From UBA8199 sp035358715 (GTDB taxonomy: Bacteria > Verrucomicrobiota > Verrucomicrobiia > Limisphaerales > UBA8199): a stretch of DNA of 64,000 bases. The translations under genes and the position numbers were made by a program. Below are positions 35,297 to 43,963 of this stretch, one piece after another; within the stretch, counting starts at the first letter, position 1, and every line of letters starts with the position of its first letter. The notes under the pieces are model-generated. The model was not told where the DNA came from and ran no database searches. It saw only the letters and a list, made by a program, of their open reading frames with translations. The stretch is from contig DAOPPX010000008.1 in the NCBI GenBank assembly GCA_035358715.1, positions 8,557 through 72,556 on the forward strand. The letters are read 5' to 3'.

Positions 35297-35956
35297 TCAG
35301 GCTCCTGCTGCCGCGGCGGGGGGCGGCGTCTTCTTGCCGCCGATCTTGTTCTCCGTGCCGTTGAGCAGCCGCTGGATGTTCCCCTTGTGCTTGTAAATGG
35401 CCAGCACGGCCAGCGCCGCTATCACCGCCACCAGGGTCCTGCTTTCCCCGCGCAGCCACACAGTGAAGGGCAGGGAGGCGGCGGCTGAAATCGAGGCCAG
35501 CGACACATAGCGGCTGCACGCAAACACCACGATCCAGACGCCCAGCGCAATGAGCAAGGCCACCGGCACCAGCGCGAGCAGCACGCCCGCCGACGTCGCA
35601 ATGCCCTTGCCGCCCTTGAACCGGAGCCAGCAGGTGAAGTTGTGGCCCAGGATTGACGCCACCCCCGCGCCGAGCCGGAACCACTCCAGTGCCTGCTCCC
35701 CGGCGTTTGGATAGCTCCAGGCGCAGAGCAGCTTCGCCGCGAAGAACACCGCCACCCACCCCTTGGCGGCATCGGCCAGCAGCACGAAAATGCCCGCCGG
35801 CGTGCCCAGGATGCGGAACACGTTCGTGGCTCCGATGTTGCCGCTGCCCACCTTGCGAATGTCCACCCCCCGCGCCTCGGCCACCAGATACCCCGTCGGG
35901 ATCGAGCCCAGCAAGTAGGCGATCAGCAGCGTCAGGATGTAGCCAATGAGCGGCAC
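35297..35956 (-). CDS. plsY: Glycerol-3-phosphate acyltransferase PlsY
   Basis: It transfers an acyl group from acyl-phosphate to glycerol 3-phosphate, the first step of phospholipid synthesis. The 219-residue membrane protein has five or more spans and the three PlsY motifs: GSIPTGYLVA, GSGNIGATNVFR and GHNFTCWLRFKGGKGIATSAG. A C-terminal Ala/Pro tail follows. It converges with thrH. Confidence 0.93.
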   Translation of the reverse strand: MPLIGYILTLLIAYLLGSIPTGYLVAEARGVDIRKVGSGNIGATNVFRILGTPAGIFVLLADAAKGWVAVFFAAKLLCAWSYPNAGEQALEWFRLGAGVASILGHNFTCWLRFKGGKGIATSAGVLLALVPVALLIALGVWIVVFACSRYVSLASISAAASLPFTVWLRGESRTLVAVIAALAVLAIYKHKGNIQRLLNGTENKIGGKKTPPPAAAAGA

Positions 35957-36097
35957 CGCGGCACTCTATTGTCTCCGCCTCCGGACTTCAAAGCTCAAAT
36001 GAGCCCTGGCCGGGCCACGCGAGGATTATATTCGCCGCCAATTGCGCCGCCAGTTGCCAGTTGTCACCAGCCCGTTGTCAATGGCACAATGGCGCGG

Positions 36098-37165
36098 ATG
36101 AGTGCGGAACATGGGCTGCTGGATGCAGGCAAAGTGAAGGTCTCGGTGCTGGGGGTCGGCTCCCTCGGCAAAGAGCACGCGCGGATCTACGCGGAGCTCG
36201 CTGCGGCTGGGCAAGTCGAGTTCGTCGGGGTGTTTGACACAGCCCCCGAAACCGCGGAGCGGGTTGCCCGGAAGCACGGCGTGCGGGTGTTTGGGACCGT
36301 CGAGGAGGCTGCATCGGCCAGCGACGCCGTGAGCATCGTTACACCCACAACCACCCACTTCGACCTGGCCCAACCCCTCCTCCGGCAGGGCCGGCACGTG
36401 CTGCTGGAGAAGCCGATGACGGATAACGGCGCCCAGGCCGCCGAGTTGGTGCAGCTTGCGCAGCACAAGGGCTGCATCCTGCAGGTCGGCCACGTCGAGC
36501 GCTTCAATCCCGTCTTCAAGTACCTCGAAACGGTGGCCACCGAACCGCGCTTCATCGAAACCCACCGCCTCTCGCCTTACCCGGCCCGCAGCACCGACGT
36601 CGGGGTGGTGCTGGACCTCATGATCCACGATCTAGACGTGGTGCTGGCCTTCGTCAAATCACCGGTGCAGAGCGTGGATGCCGTCGGCATCCCGGTGCTC
36701 AGCCGGTCGGAGGATATCGCCAACGCGCGCCTGCGCTTCGCCAACGGCTGCGTCGCCAACCTCACCGCCAGCCGGGTCAGCCCGGAGCGGATGCGCAAGA
36801 TCCGCGTCTTCAGCGGCGGCGCTCTCACCAGCTATATCTCGCTGGATTACCGCGCGCAGGAAGGTTTCATCTATCGCATTGCGCGGAACGACGAGGAGGA
36901 AAGCTCGCTCCTCAAGAAGCTGCTCCATGCTAAAGACTCCACGATCGTGAGCGAGTTTGGCGGCAAGAGAATCGTTCGCGAGCCGGTGCCCATCGCCAGG
37001 GAGGAACCCCTCCGGCTGGAGCTGCAGCACTTTATCCAGTGCGTGCGGGCGCATCGCACGCCACAGGTCAGCGGTGAATCGGCTAAACGGGCGCTGGATT
37101 TGGCGTTCGAGATCACCCGCCAAATCCAGGCCGCCGGCTTCAACGCCGAGCCGCAAAGGCGCTAG
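36098..37165 (+). CDS. Gfo/Idh/MocA-family oxidoreductase next to lpxB
   Basis: The start is ATG 36098 (MSAEHGLLDAGKVK); ATG 36089 is also possible. The Rossmann motif is VSVLGVGSLGKEHARIYAEL, the catalytic-lysine motif is LLEKPMTDN and the substrate loop is HVERFNPVFKYLE. No signal peptide, so it is cytoplasmic. It sits directly upstream of lpxB, and in several bacteria a Gfo/Idh member near lpx genes oxidises UDP-GlcNAc for amide-linked lipid A (GnnA). Whether this one does is unproven, and no aminotransferase partner (GnnB) lies in the window. Confidence 0.8.
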   Translation: MSAEHGLLDAGKVKVSVLGVGSLGKEHARIYAELAAAGQVEFVGVFDTAPETAERVARKHGVRVFGTVEEAASASDAVSIVTPTTTHFDLAQPLLRQGRHVLLEKPMTDNGAQAAELVQLAQHKGCILQVGHVERFNPVFKYLETVATEPRFIETHRLSPYPARSTDVGVVLDLMIHDLDVVLAFVKSPVQSVDAVGIPVLSRSEDIANARLRFANGCVANLTASRVSPERMRKIRVFSGGALTSYISLDYRAQEGFIYRIARNDEEESSLLKKLLHAKDSTIVSEFGGKRIVREPVPIAREEPLRLELQHFIQCVRAHRTPQVSGESAKRALDLAFEITRQIQAAGFNAEPQRR

Positions 37166-37220
37166 CATGGTGGCAAGTCAACTTGTTATGTCGGGCGTTC
37201 GGCTACGACGGCCAACCTAT

Positions 37221-37359
37221 TCCCCCTCACCCCAACCCTCTCCCTCAGGGAGAGGGGGATCCGCCGTCAGCTTGTCCGCAAGTCTTCCGCGCCTCGATTT
37301 GCCAGTGCACTGTGGATGGGACTCCCTCTCCCTGAGGGAGAGGGTTGGGGTGAGGGGGA
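37221..37359. repeat. Inverted repeat of a 38-bp 'ccctctccctcagggagaggg' type unit
   Basis: The unit at 37221-37258 is repeated in inverse at 37322-37359, and each copy contains its own palindrome, ctctccctcagggagag. The unit is of a kind scattered in many copies in large bacterial genomes. It lies between the Gfo/Idh gene and lpxB and may affect transcript stability. Confidence 0.7.
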
Positions 37360-37394
37360 AGACGACGTCCGACCTGCTGCGACTCTCATAGGGC

Positions 37395-38615
37395 ATGAAA
37401 CCCAAGACCTTCATGGTGATCGCGGGGGAAGCCAGCGGGGACATGCTGGCTGCGGAACTGGTGCGGGCCCTCCGGCAGGAGTGCGCCGAGGCCGCAGCCG
37501 TCCCCACCGCCGATTACCAGCCGCTGCAAACGAACCTGGCGCCGCGCTTCTTCGGCTCGGGCGGCGCCCGGATGGCCGCCGCGGGCGTGGAGCTTGACTT
37601 CGATATGACGGCGCACTCGGTGATCGGCCTGTCCGATGCGCTCCGGCACTACCTCAAGTTCCGCCGGCTCTTCCGGCGGTTGCTCCGGCTTGCGCGCCAG
37701 CGCCAGCCCGACGTCATCATCTGCGTGGACTTCTCGGGCTTCAACCGCCGCTTTGCGCGGGCCGTCCGGCAGTGCACCCGGGCGCGCCCCGACTGGTTCC
37801 ATAACTGGAGCCCGAAGATTATCCAATACGTGTCGCCCCAGGTTTGGGCCTCTCGCGCCCGCCGGGCCGACCAAATGGCGCGAGACTATGACCTCGTGCT
37901 GAGCATCTTCCCCTTCGAGAAAGACTGGTATGCAAAGCGCGTGCCGCAACTGCGGGTCGAGTTCGTCGGGCACCCCATCGTGGATCGTTACGGGCAGAAC
38001 GCCGCGGCCAGGGACAAGGATCATAAGCAGGAAAAGAACCCGACGTTGCTGTTGCTGCCGGGGAGCCGCGCAGGAGAGATCAATCGCCATTTGCCGGTAA
38101 TGCTTGGCGCCCTGGACTTGGTTCGCGCCAAGGTGGTAGGGGTCCGCGCGAGGATGGTCTTGCCCAACGAGACGTTGGCCCGGCAGGCGAAGTCGTTGGG
38201 GTTGCCGCGCGGCCTGGATGTGCGAATCGGCGGCTTGCCCGACGCCCTGGCGGAAGCCGACGTGGCGATTGCCTCGACCGGCACCGTCACGACCGAGTGC
38301 GCTTACTTCGGTGTGCCGACCGTGGCTCTCTACAAAACCTCCTGGAGCACGTGGCAAATCGGGCGGCGCATCGTGAAGGTGAAATACCTGGCAATGCCGA
38401 ATCTCCTGGCGGCGGAGGGGGTCTTTCCCGAATTCATTCAGTCCGCGGCCAGCGCACGCAACCTTGCCGGAGCCGCGGTTGACCTGCTGCGCGATGAAGC
38501 CCGGCGTGCCAGGATCAAGGCCCGGCTGCGGGAAGTGGCCGCCTCGCTAGGCGCACCGGGAGCGGCCCGGCGCGCCGCCAGAGCCGTCCTGTCAACACTC
38601 CAGCCGCGCCCGTAG
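37395..38615 (+). CDS. lpxB: Lipid-A-disaccharide synthase
   Basis: It joins UDP-2,3-diacylglucosamine to lipid X, forming the lipid A disaccharide, so the host should have an outer membrane with lipid A. 406 residues, slightly longer than average. Signatures: VIAGEASGDMLAAELVRAL, YVSPQVWASRARR, the nucleotide-binding LLLPGSRAGEINRHLPVM and ASTGTVTTECAYFGVP. GT-B fold family 19. Confidence 0.93.
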   Translation: MKPKTFMVIAGEASGDMLAAELVRALRQECAEAAAVPTADYQPLQTNLAPRFFGSGGARMAAAGVELDFDMTAHSVIGLSDALRHYLKFRRLFRRLLRLARQRQPDVIICVDFSGFNRRFARAVRQCTRARPDWFHNWSPKIIQYVSPQVWASRARRADQMARDYDLVLSIFPFEKDWYAKRVPQLRVEFVGHPIVDRYGQNAAARDKDHKQEKNPTLLLLPGSRAGEINRHLPVMLGALDLVRAKVVGVRARMVLPNETLARQAKSLGLPRGLDVRIGGLPDALAEADVAIASTGTVTTECAYFGVPTVALYKTSWSTWQIGRRIVKVKYLAMPNLLAAEGVFPEFIQSAASARNLAGAAVDLLRDEARRARIKARLREVAASLGAPGAARRAARAVLSTLQPRP

Positions 38616-38784
38616 CCCAGGCGCCAACGCTGCCCCGGACATCGGTGGCCGCCACGCCGTAGCCCTCGGCACCGCCCCCAAAAACCCTGCTCATGACCAG
38701 CGTCATGCTGGGCGCCCCCAGCGATGTTTGCGCCGTCCGGCAGTCCCACCCCCTGCCAGGCTTGGCCATAGCCCCTAAACAGCT

Positions 38785-38877
38785 GTGTACAAGGGGTGTA
38801 CAATGGGTGCTCACCGGGTGCACACGGAAAAGCCCCTTGTGCACCCGGTGAGCACCCGTTGTACACCCCTTGTACAC
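38785..38877. repeat. Long perfect-hairpin repeat with 40-bp arms
   Basis: gtgtacaaggggtgtacaat... (38785-38824) and its inverse (38838-38877) match over 40 bases with one mismatch around a loop of about 13 bases. Each arm contains sub-repeats (gtgtacaaggggtgtac). It lies in the gap 38616-39085 after lpxB, which has no gene. Confidence 0.7.
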
Positions 38878-39085
38878 GGCGCCACAGGCTGCCGGAAGCG
38901 TGTAAAGTGGCGCAAAAGCCGCCGCCGGCAGAGGGATCTTTGGTTGGATTCCCGCCCGGCCGCCCCGTTGGGGTTGAGTCTCTTGCCCGCCTTTGCGAGA
39001 GACCGCACTGCGCCCGGCATGCGCTTTCCGGTTGCGGCCTCCTGGCTCCCGGAATAGGATATTCCGTGTTCTTCATGGAAAACGC

Positions 39086-40603
39086 ATGACGAAGCCTTCG
39101 AACTTTATGCAAACTCCCCACCATCAATGCTCCGGCTGCCTTTCGCGGAGGCACTGCCTTCAGCTCATTACCACCGCCGCCGCCGGCCTGGCATTTAGCG
39201 GCGAACTCTTTCCGGCCCTGGCCAAGGCGCGCAAGCCGGACCCGGGTTTCATTGACCCGGCCAAGCTGCGTCCGCATCCAAAGGTCCGCGTGGAGGCGGC
39301 GATTCTGCAACAACCCCGGCCCTATTGGCTGGGGTGGCCTGGCACCACTTACGATCTCGACCAGCATCAGAAGAGATACCGCGCGCAATTAGCCGGCTCG
39401 TGCCGGCGCCTCGCCATCGAGCTGCGCGAGGAGGCAAAACCGATTGAAGACGAAGCCGGCCTGACGGCTTTCAGCAAGGCCGTTCGCGAGCGCAAGCCCG
39501 ACGGCCTCCTGGTGATCCTCCAGCACATGCATTGCTGGGGCTGGGTCAATCGCCTCGCCAACGAAGCCGGCGTCCCCCTCATCGTCTTCTCCCCCATCGG
39601 CACCGCTTTCACGGGCCACGTGGCGGGCATATCGCGGCAGCAGGGGGTCTACGTGGTTTCCTCGCTCGAATGGCCAGCCGTGGAGGACGGGCTGCGCATG
39701 ATCCGGGCCAAGCGCCAGTTCGAGGAGACGCGGGTGCTTTGGATTCACGGCAACCAGCGCAACGAGACCGTGCTGGACCGCCTCGGCACCAAGGTGCGGG
39801 CCATCCCGCGCAACGCCTTCAATGAGCTGTTCGACAAGATGCCGGTCAACACCGAGGTCAAAGACGTAGCCAGCAGTTTCCGCAAGCACGCCAAGCGCGT
39901 CGTCGAGCCCACGTGGCAGGACAGCCTGAACTCCGCCCGGGTCTATACCGCCGCCAAGCGGATGCTCGCCGACGAGCAAGCCAACGCCATCTCGATGGAT
40001 TGCCTCGGCATGGTCAGCGCCAAGCTGGTTCCTACGCCGCCCTGTGGCGCCTGGACAATTCTCCAGGACCTGGGCGTCACCTGCGGCTGCGAGGCCGACC
40101 TCCACGGAGCCACCTCGCTCATGCTGACCAGCTACCTGCTCGACCGTCCAGGTTACATGAATGACCCCGTCCCTGAAACCGCCAAGAACCTGTTCATCGC
40201 CTCGCATTGCGTTTCCGGCACGCGCCTCAATGGGTTTGATCAGAAACCGGCCCCTTACATCCTCCGCAACCACTCCGAGTCAGCCCTCGGCGTGTCAGTG
40301 CAGGTGCTCTGGCCGGTCGGCGCGCCCGTGTCGCTTGTGCGTTTCAAGGACACCAACGAACTCATCCTGGATACCGGCACGGTGGTCAGCAACGTTGACA
40401 CCCCGCCCGCGGGCGGTTGCCGGACTTCCGTGGAGATCAAAATGGATAACATTGAGGACTGCCGTGATGTGCTGGGCTTCCACCAGGTGGTGGTGCTGGG
40501 CAACCAACGGCGGGCGGTGGAAGGCTTCTGCCAGCTCTACGGCATCAAGGTGGTCCATTCCCCCGCGCACGCCACATCAGGAGGCATGAAACGTGAAGCG
40601 TGA
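39086..40603 (+). CDS. Secreted protein related to L-fucose/L-arabinose isomerase-like family
   Basis: I take ATG 39086 (MTKPSNFMQTPHHQC); 39107 is also possible. The N-terminus has a twin-arginine signal (SRRHCLQLITTAAAGLAF). The rest, about 460 residues, resembles sugar-isomerase-like proteins: a Rossmann-type first domain (KPDGLLVILQHMHCWGWVNR) and a central NAISMDCLGMVSAKLVPTPP segment typical of the fucose isomerase-like fold. Intracellular isomerases lack export signals, so a periplasmic homologue is unusual and may not be an isomerase. It overlaps the next gene by 11 bases. Confidence 0.6.
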   Translation: MTKPSNFMQTPHHQCSGCLSRRHCLQLITTAAAGLAFSGELFPALAKARKPDPGFIDPAKLRPHPKVRVEAAILQQPRPYWLGWPGTTYDLDQHQKRYRAQLAGSCRRLAIELREEAKPIEDEAGLTAFSKAVRERKPDGLLVILQHMHCWGWVNRLANEAGVPLIVFSPIGTAFTGHVAGISRQQGVYVVSSLEWPAVEDGLRMIRAKRQFEETRVLWIHGNQRNETVLDRLGTKVRAIPRNAFNELFDKMPVNTEVKDVASSFRKHAKRVVEPTWQDSLNSARVYTAAKRMLADEQANAISMDCLGMVSAKLVPTPPCGAWTILQDLGVTCGCEADLHGATSLMLTSYLLDRPGYMNDPVPETAKNLFIASHCVSGTRLNGFDQKPAPYILRNHSESALGVSVQVLWPVGAPVSLVRFKDTNELILDTGTVVSNVDTPPAGGCRTSVEIKMDNIEDCRDVLGFHQVVVLGNQRRAVEGFCQLYGIKVVHSPAHATSGGMKREA

Positions 40604-41807
40604 AACATGGAATGCAGCTAAGGATGATATGAGACAGGCATTTTCATCGCCGTGGTGCGCCAAGCCTGTTCCTGAAGGCTGGCGCGGTAACTGGCCGGGG
40701 TTGGTCGCTATCCTCCTCGTTACCCAACTGCACGCCGAGGTTACCTTCACCTCCCCGGGGCTGCCTCCCACGCGCATGGACGACCAAGGTTGTTTGGTCG
40801 AAGACTGGGGAAAGATCACGGTGAAGGTGGCCGGCGAGGGATTGCCCGCGACTGCGCCCGTCGGGGTCCAGGCCCTCAAGCTGGATGGATTTATTCCCGC
40901 CGCGCAGGCGCAATCCCGCTACGGCACGATCGCGCTCACGCTGACTGCCTTCCGCGCTCCCGTATGGCCGGCGGGACTCGATGTCCTGACGGTTCGCCTG
41001 GCGGAAACCGCCGGCCAGGAGACGCCGGTGCAGGTCTCGCTGGCGCTGCCGGAAACCGTTCGGCTCGGCCTCAAGACAGTAACCATTGGCGGTCGGGCGG
41101 TGCTGAGCTTGCCTGAGGGAACGCGAGTTTCCCAGGCTATGCGCGACTGGGGTTGGGCGGACGATGCGGTGGCGCTGCCTGGGTGGGCCAGGCCGGCGGT
41201 GGAGTGCGATCCCGCCTTCCGGAACATTCGCGCCGGCATGGGCGGGGTGCCGATCCATTATCACTTCAAGGTGGCGCCCGAGGCCCGGGTCAAGGTTGCG
41301 CTCGGTTTCTGCGAAAGCCACTGGTCGCAGGCCGGCCAGCGCCCGGTGATTTGCCGGGTCGAAGGCGCCTCCCCGCAGGAAGTTGACCCGCTGGCGCGCT
41401 GGGGACGGCACCAGCCGGGAGCCGTCGCATTCGCCGCTTCCGACGCAAACCGGGACGGCACGCTGGACGTTTCCGTGCTGCCCAAACCAGGCGCTCCCGA
41501 CCAGAATCCGATTCTGAATGCCATTTGGCTTTTCCCTGCGGACGCCACCCCCGACCTGGAGCAGGTTGTCGCTGGCAAACTGAACGCTGTCGCCTCGCGC
41601 TATGTCGCGGTGGGCGGCGGCAACGATCAGTCCCTCTACGCGGGGGGCCGGGTGGAATATGCCCTCAAGCTGGCGGCCCGCGGAACCAAAGAGCTAACGT
41701 TCTTGGTCGCGTGCCCCGGCAGCTCCGTGCCTCCGCCTGACCAGACGGCTTGGACGGTCGAGAAGCTCCGCCAGTCTGCCGCCGAGGTCTGGCGCGATTG
41801 GCGGTAG
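40593..41807 (+). CDS. Putative secreted protein, function unknown
   Basis: 404 residues, beginning within the end of the isomerase-like gene, so the two are likely co-translated. A hydrophobic stretch (LVAILLVTQLHAEV, about residues 37-50) may be a signal peptide, in which case the true start could be later than ATG 40593. The rest is beta-rich with motifs such as VPIHYHFKVAPEARVKVALG, like galactose-binding or malectin-type carbohydrate modules. No catalytic motif is seen. The pairing suggests a shared role in sugar handling. Confidence 0.55.
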   Translation: MKRETWNAAKDDMRQAFSSPWCAKPVPEGWRGNWPGLVAILLVTQLHAEVTFTSPGLPPTRMDDQGCLVEDWGKITVKVAGEGLPATAPVGVQALKLDGFIPAAQAQSRYGTIALTLTAFRAPVWPAGLDVLTVRLAETAGQETPVQVSLALPETVRLGLKTVTIGGRAVLSLPEGTRVSQAMRDWGWADDAVALPGWARPAVECDPAFRNIRAGMGGVPIHYHFKVAPEARVKVALGFCESHWSQAGQRPVICRVEGASPQEVDPLARWGRHQPGAVAFAASDANRDGTLDVSVLPKPGAPDQNPILNAIWLFPADATPDLEQVVAGKLNAVASRYVAVGGGNDQSLYAGGRVEYALKLAARGTKELTFLVACPGSSVPPPDQTAWTVEKLRQSAAEVWRDWR

Positions 41808-41876
41808 CGCTGGTTTCCCCTTAACCGTAACGATGCAGATGTGTGTCCGCCTCCCCCTCACCCCAGCCCTCTCCCG

Positions 41877-42378
41877 TGGGGCTGAGCATTACCCACATCT
41901 TTAGTCACTGTCGCAAGCCAATCCCAAAGGGATTGCATCGTTCAGCCCAGGGTTGGACCGCCGGGGCAAAGGGGAGCGGTCCTACCCTGGGGAAAGCGCG
42001 CCCAATGAACCAACCAACCCTGAAAGGGTTGTATCTGACGCCCAGCCCTGCGGCTGCAACCCTTTCAGGGTTGAGGACCCCTTCGGCCACCAACCCAGGG
42101 TAGCTCGTGCCTCGCAACCCCGGGCTGAAAGATCGAATCCCTTCGGGATTCACGGGTTTGCTGTCTCGAGTTGTGGGTAATGCTCAGCCCGTGGGGAGAG
42201 GGGGCATTGTTGCCCGCGCTGGAAAAGGCTCACCGTCCAGTGGTAGATCCCGACCGGCCGAGAGCAGTTCCCTCTCCCCCGGGGCTGAGCATTACCCACA
42301 TATTTGGTCACCGTCACAGGCCATTCCCGAAGGGATTGCATCGTTCAGCCCAGGGTTGCGAGGCACGAGCTACCCTGG
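41877..42378. repeat. Cluster of dispersed palindromic repeats
   Basis: Three units of the family also seen at 16403: one at about 41877-41955 (ggctgagcattacccacatc), one inverted at about 42110-42195 and one at about 42280-42378. Between the first two, caaccctgaaagggttg faces caaccctttcagggttg (about 42016-42076). No gene lies in 41808-42402. Frames across it (SITHIFSHCRKPIPKG) are repeat translations. Confidence 0.75.
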
Positions 42379-42562
42379 GAAGACGATGTGAAATCAGCCT
42401 CAACCCCAACGTGGTTGCATCGGCGTTGCCCTCCACCAGCTTGATCTCGTCTTCGGTCAGACCCCAAAGCTCATAAACCAGCGCGTCTGTTTGCTGGTCG
42501 GTGGCGCTGACCGCGTTCTGCAATGTCTGCCGCTCCGCGTTCGCGATACTCTCGCTGCTCAA
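42314..42562 (-). pseudogene. Second copy of the type IIG restriction-modification C-terminus
   Basis: The portion 42538-42423 codes AERQTLQNAVSATDQQ and YELWGLTEDEIKLVEGN, matching the end of the Eco57I/TaqI-like protein fragment at 43327-43109. Beyond it the frame runs into palindromic repeat DNA. DNA identity between 42423-42538 and 43113-43228 is about 90 percent by eye. It is a remnant, not a gene, and with the other copy it brackets the toxin-antitoxin pair. Confidence 0.7.
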
Positions 42563-42792
42563 GGCAAGGCGAGGACTTCCACTTGGGCCCGGCGGGCGCG
42601 GGCTTCGTTCACCTTCCGCTCCAGCTCCTGCGCGGTCGCGTGGTCAATCCACTCCTCGCCGCACTGCGCGCACACCGTGGCCCGAACGCGCCGGACTACC
42701 ACCACGCCGCTGCCAAGGTCGGCGCTGAAGGTCGTCGTGCCACTCGTCTTCGGCCCGCCGCATAGCGGGCACCGTTCGCTGGTCTCATTCAT
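42559..42792 (-). CDS. YgiT-type zinc-finger antitoxin
   Basis: The start is ATG 42792, overlapping the toxin stop (ATGA). The 77 residues hold CPLCGG and CAQCGEEW, a two-CxxC zinc finger of the YgiT (MqsA N-terminal) type, then a short helical tail (AQELERKVNEARARR). In such pairs the zinc-finger protein neutralises the toxin. No HTH domain follows, so it probably does not bind DNA as MqsA does. Confidence 0.8.
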   Translation of the reverse strand: MNETSERCPLCGGPKTSGTTTFSADLGSGVVVVRRVRATVCAQCGEEWIDHATAQELERKVNEARARRAQVEVLALP

Positions 42793-43112
42793 AACTCTCG
42801 TTTCGTTCGGTAATCCGCCTCGAACACTTCCAGGGAAGGCTCGTAGGCGGTGATAATGAACACGCGCCGTTTCGCTTCGTCGCATGCCGCCACCACGTGG
42901 AGCGGCTTGCCGGCAATATACCCCAAAAACAGCGCGCTGGGAAAGGGGCGATCCTCAGCATAGTCGCGGATGCGCTCGCCGGAACTCAGGACCTCCAGAA
43001 CGGCGTTTTGCCCCGCGCCCCGCTCGGCCAGCTTTTGCAGCGTGTGCTTGCGCCACTCGATGCGCCCCTCGCGTATCGCTTGCCGCAGGATTTCCAGGTT
43101 CAGTGTCTTCAT
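42789..43112 (-). CDS. DUF4258 toxin-like protein
   Basis: 107 residues with the DUF4258 pattern: a helix (EILRQAIREGRIEWRKHTLQ), ALFLGYIAGKPLHVVAAC and VFIITAYEPS. DUF4258 proteins are RelE/MqsR-like toxins, predicted ribonucleases, usually paired with a YgiT-type zinc finger, as here. The toxin comes first and overlaps the antitoxin by 4 bases. Its ATG also overlaps the stop of the restriction-enzyme fragment upstream. Confidence 0.8.
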   Translation of the reverse strand: MKTLNLEILRQAIREGRIEWRKHTLQKLAERGAGQNAVLEVLSSGERIRDYAEDRPFPSALFLGYIAGKPLHVVAACDEAKRRVFIITAYEPSLEVFEADYRTKREL

Positions 43113-43327
43113 GCGTTGCCCTCCACCAGTTTGATCTCGTCCTCGGTCAGGCCGTAAAGCTCATAGATCAGCGCGTCTATTTGCTGGTCCGTGGCGGTGA
43201 CCGCGTTCTGCAATGTCTGCCGCTCCGCCTCGCTCCGCGCCAACCGCAGCTTCGGCACCAGCGCCAGCATCTTGTCCACTAGGTCGACCAGCCGGTCGTG
43301 GCGGGTGGGGCCGGCGGCAGAGTCCAC
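43109..43327 (-). pseudogene. C-terminal fragment of a type IIG restriction-modification enzyme
   Basis: The 72-residue frame matches the extreme C-terminus of Eco57I/TaqI-like enzymes: TRHDRLVDLVDKMLALVPKL and QQIDALIYELYGLTEDEIKL. The frame is closed upstream by a stop just before 43360. The N-terminal part of what is probably the same enzyme lies at 46036-44930, and the intervening methylase domain is missing. It overlaps the toxin start by 4 bases. Confidence 0.75.
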
Positions 43328-43351
43328 AACAGGAAGACGATGGATCTCGCA

Positions 43352-43963
43352 TCAAGGCTCAACGCCGACAAGAACCAGGGGAACAGCAGGAACCCCTCGG
43401 CCGTTCCGAATAATGTTGTAAAGCTCACCCTCGTAGTAGCCCGGACCAGACGACATGTTCGATTGCAGAGACTTCATCGCAAGGAGCTCAATCCCAACAT
43501 CAATCTGGTCACGAACATAAAAAGCGAGATGCTTCACGAAGAGATCGTAGGCAACGAAGGAGTACTTGCCGAACTGAACCTCTAAAGCCACCCGTTCCTT
43601 CACGAAGTCCGTCTGGTTATAGCTGAAAATGGGCGTTTCTCCTGCAGCTTGGATTTCTGCCTTCTGCTCCTCCGCTGGTTTCGCCAATGTTTGCCGGATG
43701 AGCCGCTCGCTCTTGGTGACCCAGTAATTGACTCGACTTTCTTTCCAGTCCCGCTCGGATAGTAATGTGGAGAACGCCCTGTTCATGTCAATCGGGCTGT
43801 AAAGGACTTCTCCGGTCATCGTCTTTTCCTTGCTGACCTTTGTCTTGCAGGCATTGCCATCGACTGACTGAATCACCTGCTTCACTTCGGCCCACAGGCG
43901 CTTCTTGTGAACGAGCAGGTACTCCAAGCCGTTGAGGTGAGAGTAGGTCTCAACAATCTTCAT
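43352..43963 (-). CDS. BglII/BstYI-type type II restriction endonuclease
   Basis: 203 residues resembling BglII (about 223). The catalytic triple is seen with BglII spacing: D119, then E128-V-Q130 (NQTDFVKERVALEVQFGKYS), as BglII D84/E93/Q95. The family cuts RGATCY-like sites (BglII itself AGATCT), but the exact site cannot be read from sequence. It overlaps the methyltransferase stop by 4 bases, so both come from one message with the methylase first, which protects the host on entry. Its GC content is lower than that of its neighbours. Confidence 0.82.
   Translation of the reverse strand: MKIVETYSHLNGLEYLLVHKKRLWAEVKQVIQSVDGNACKTKVSKEKTMTGEVLYSPIDMNRAFSTLLSERDWKESRVNYWVTKSERLIRQTLAKPAEEQKAEIQAAGETPIFSYNQTDFVKERVALEVQFGKYSFVAYDLFVKHLAFYVRDQIDVGIELLAMKSLQSNMSSGPGYYEGELYNIIRNGRGVPAVPLVLVGVEP

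Noticed and set aside
41843..42180. Short frames with SITHIFSHCRKPIPKG
   Set aside because: Translation of dispersed palindromic repeats, not genes.
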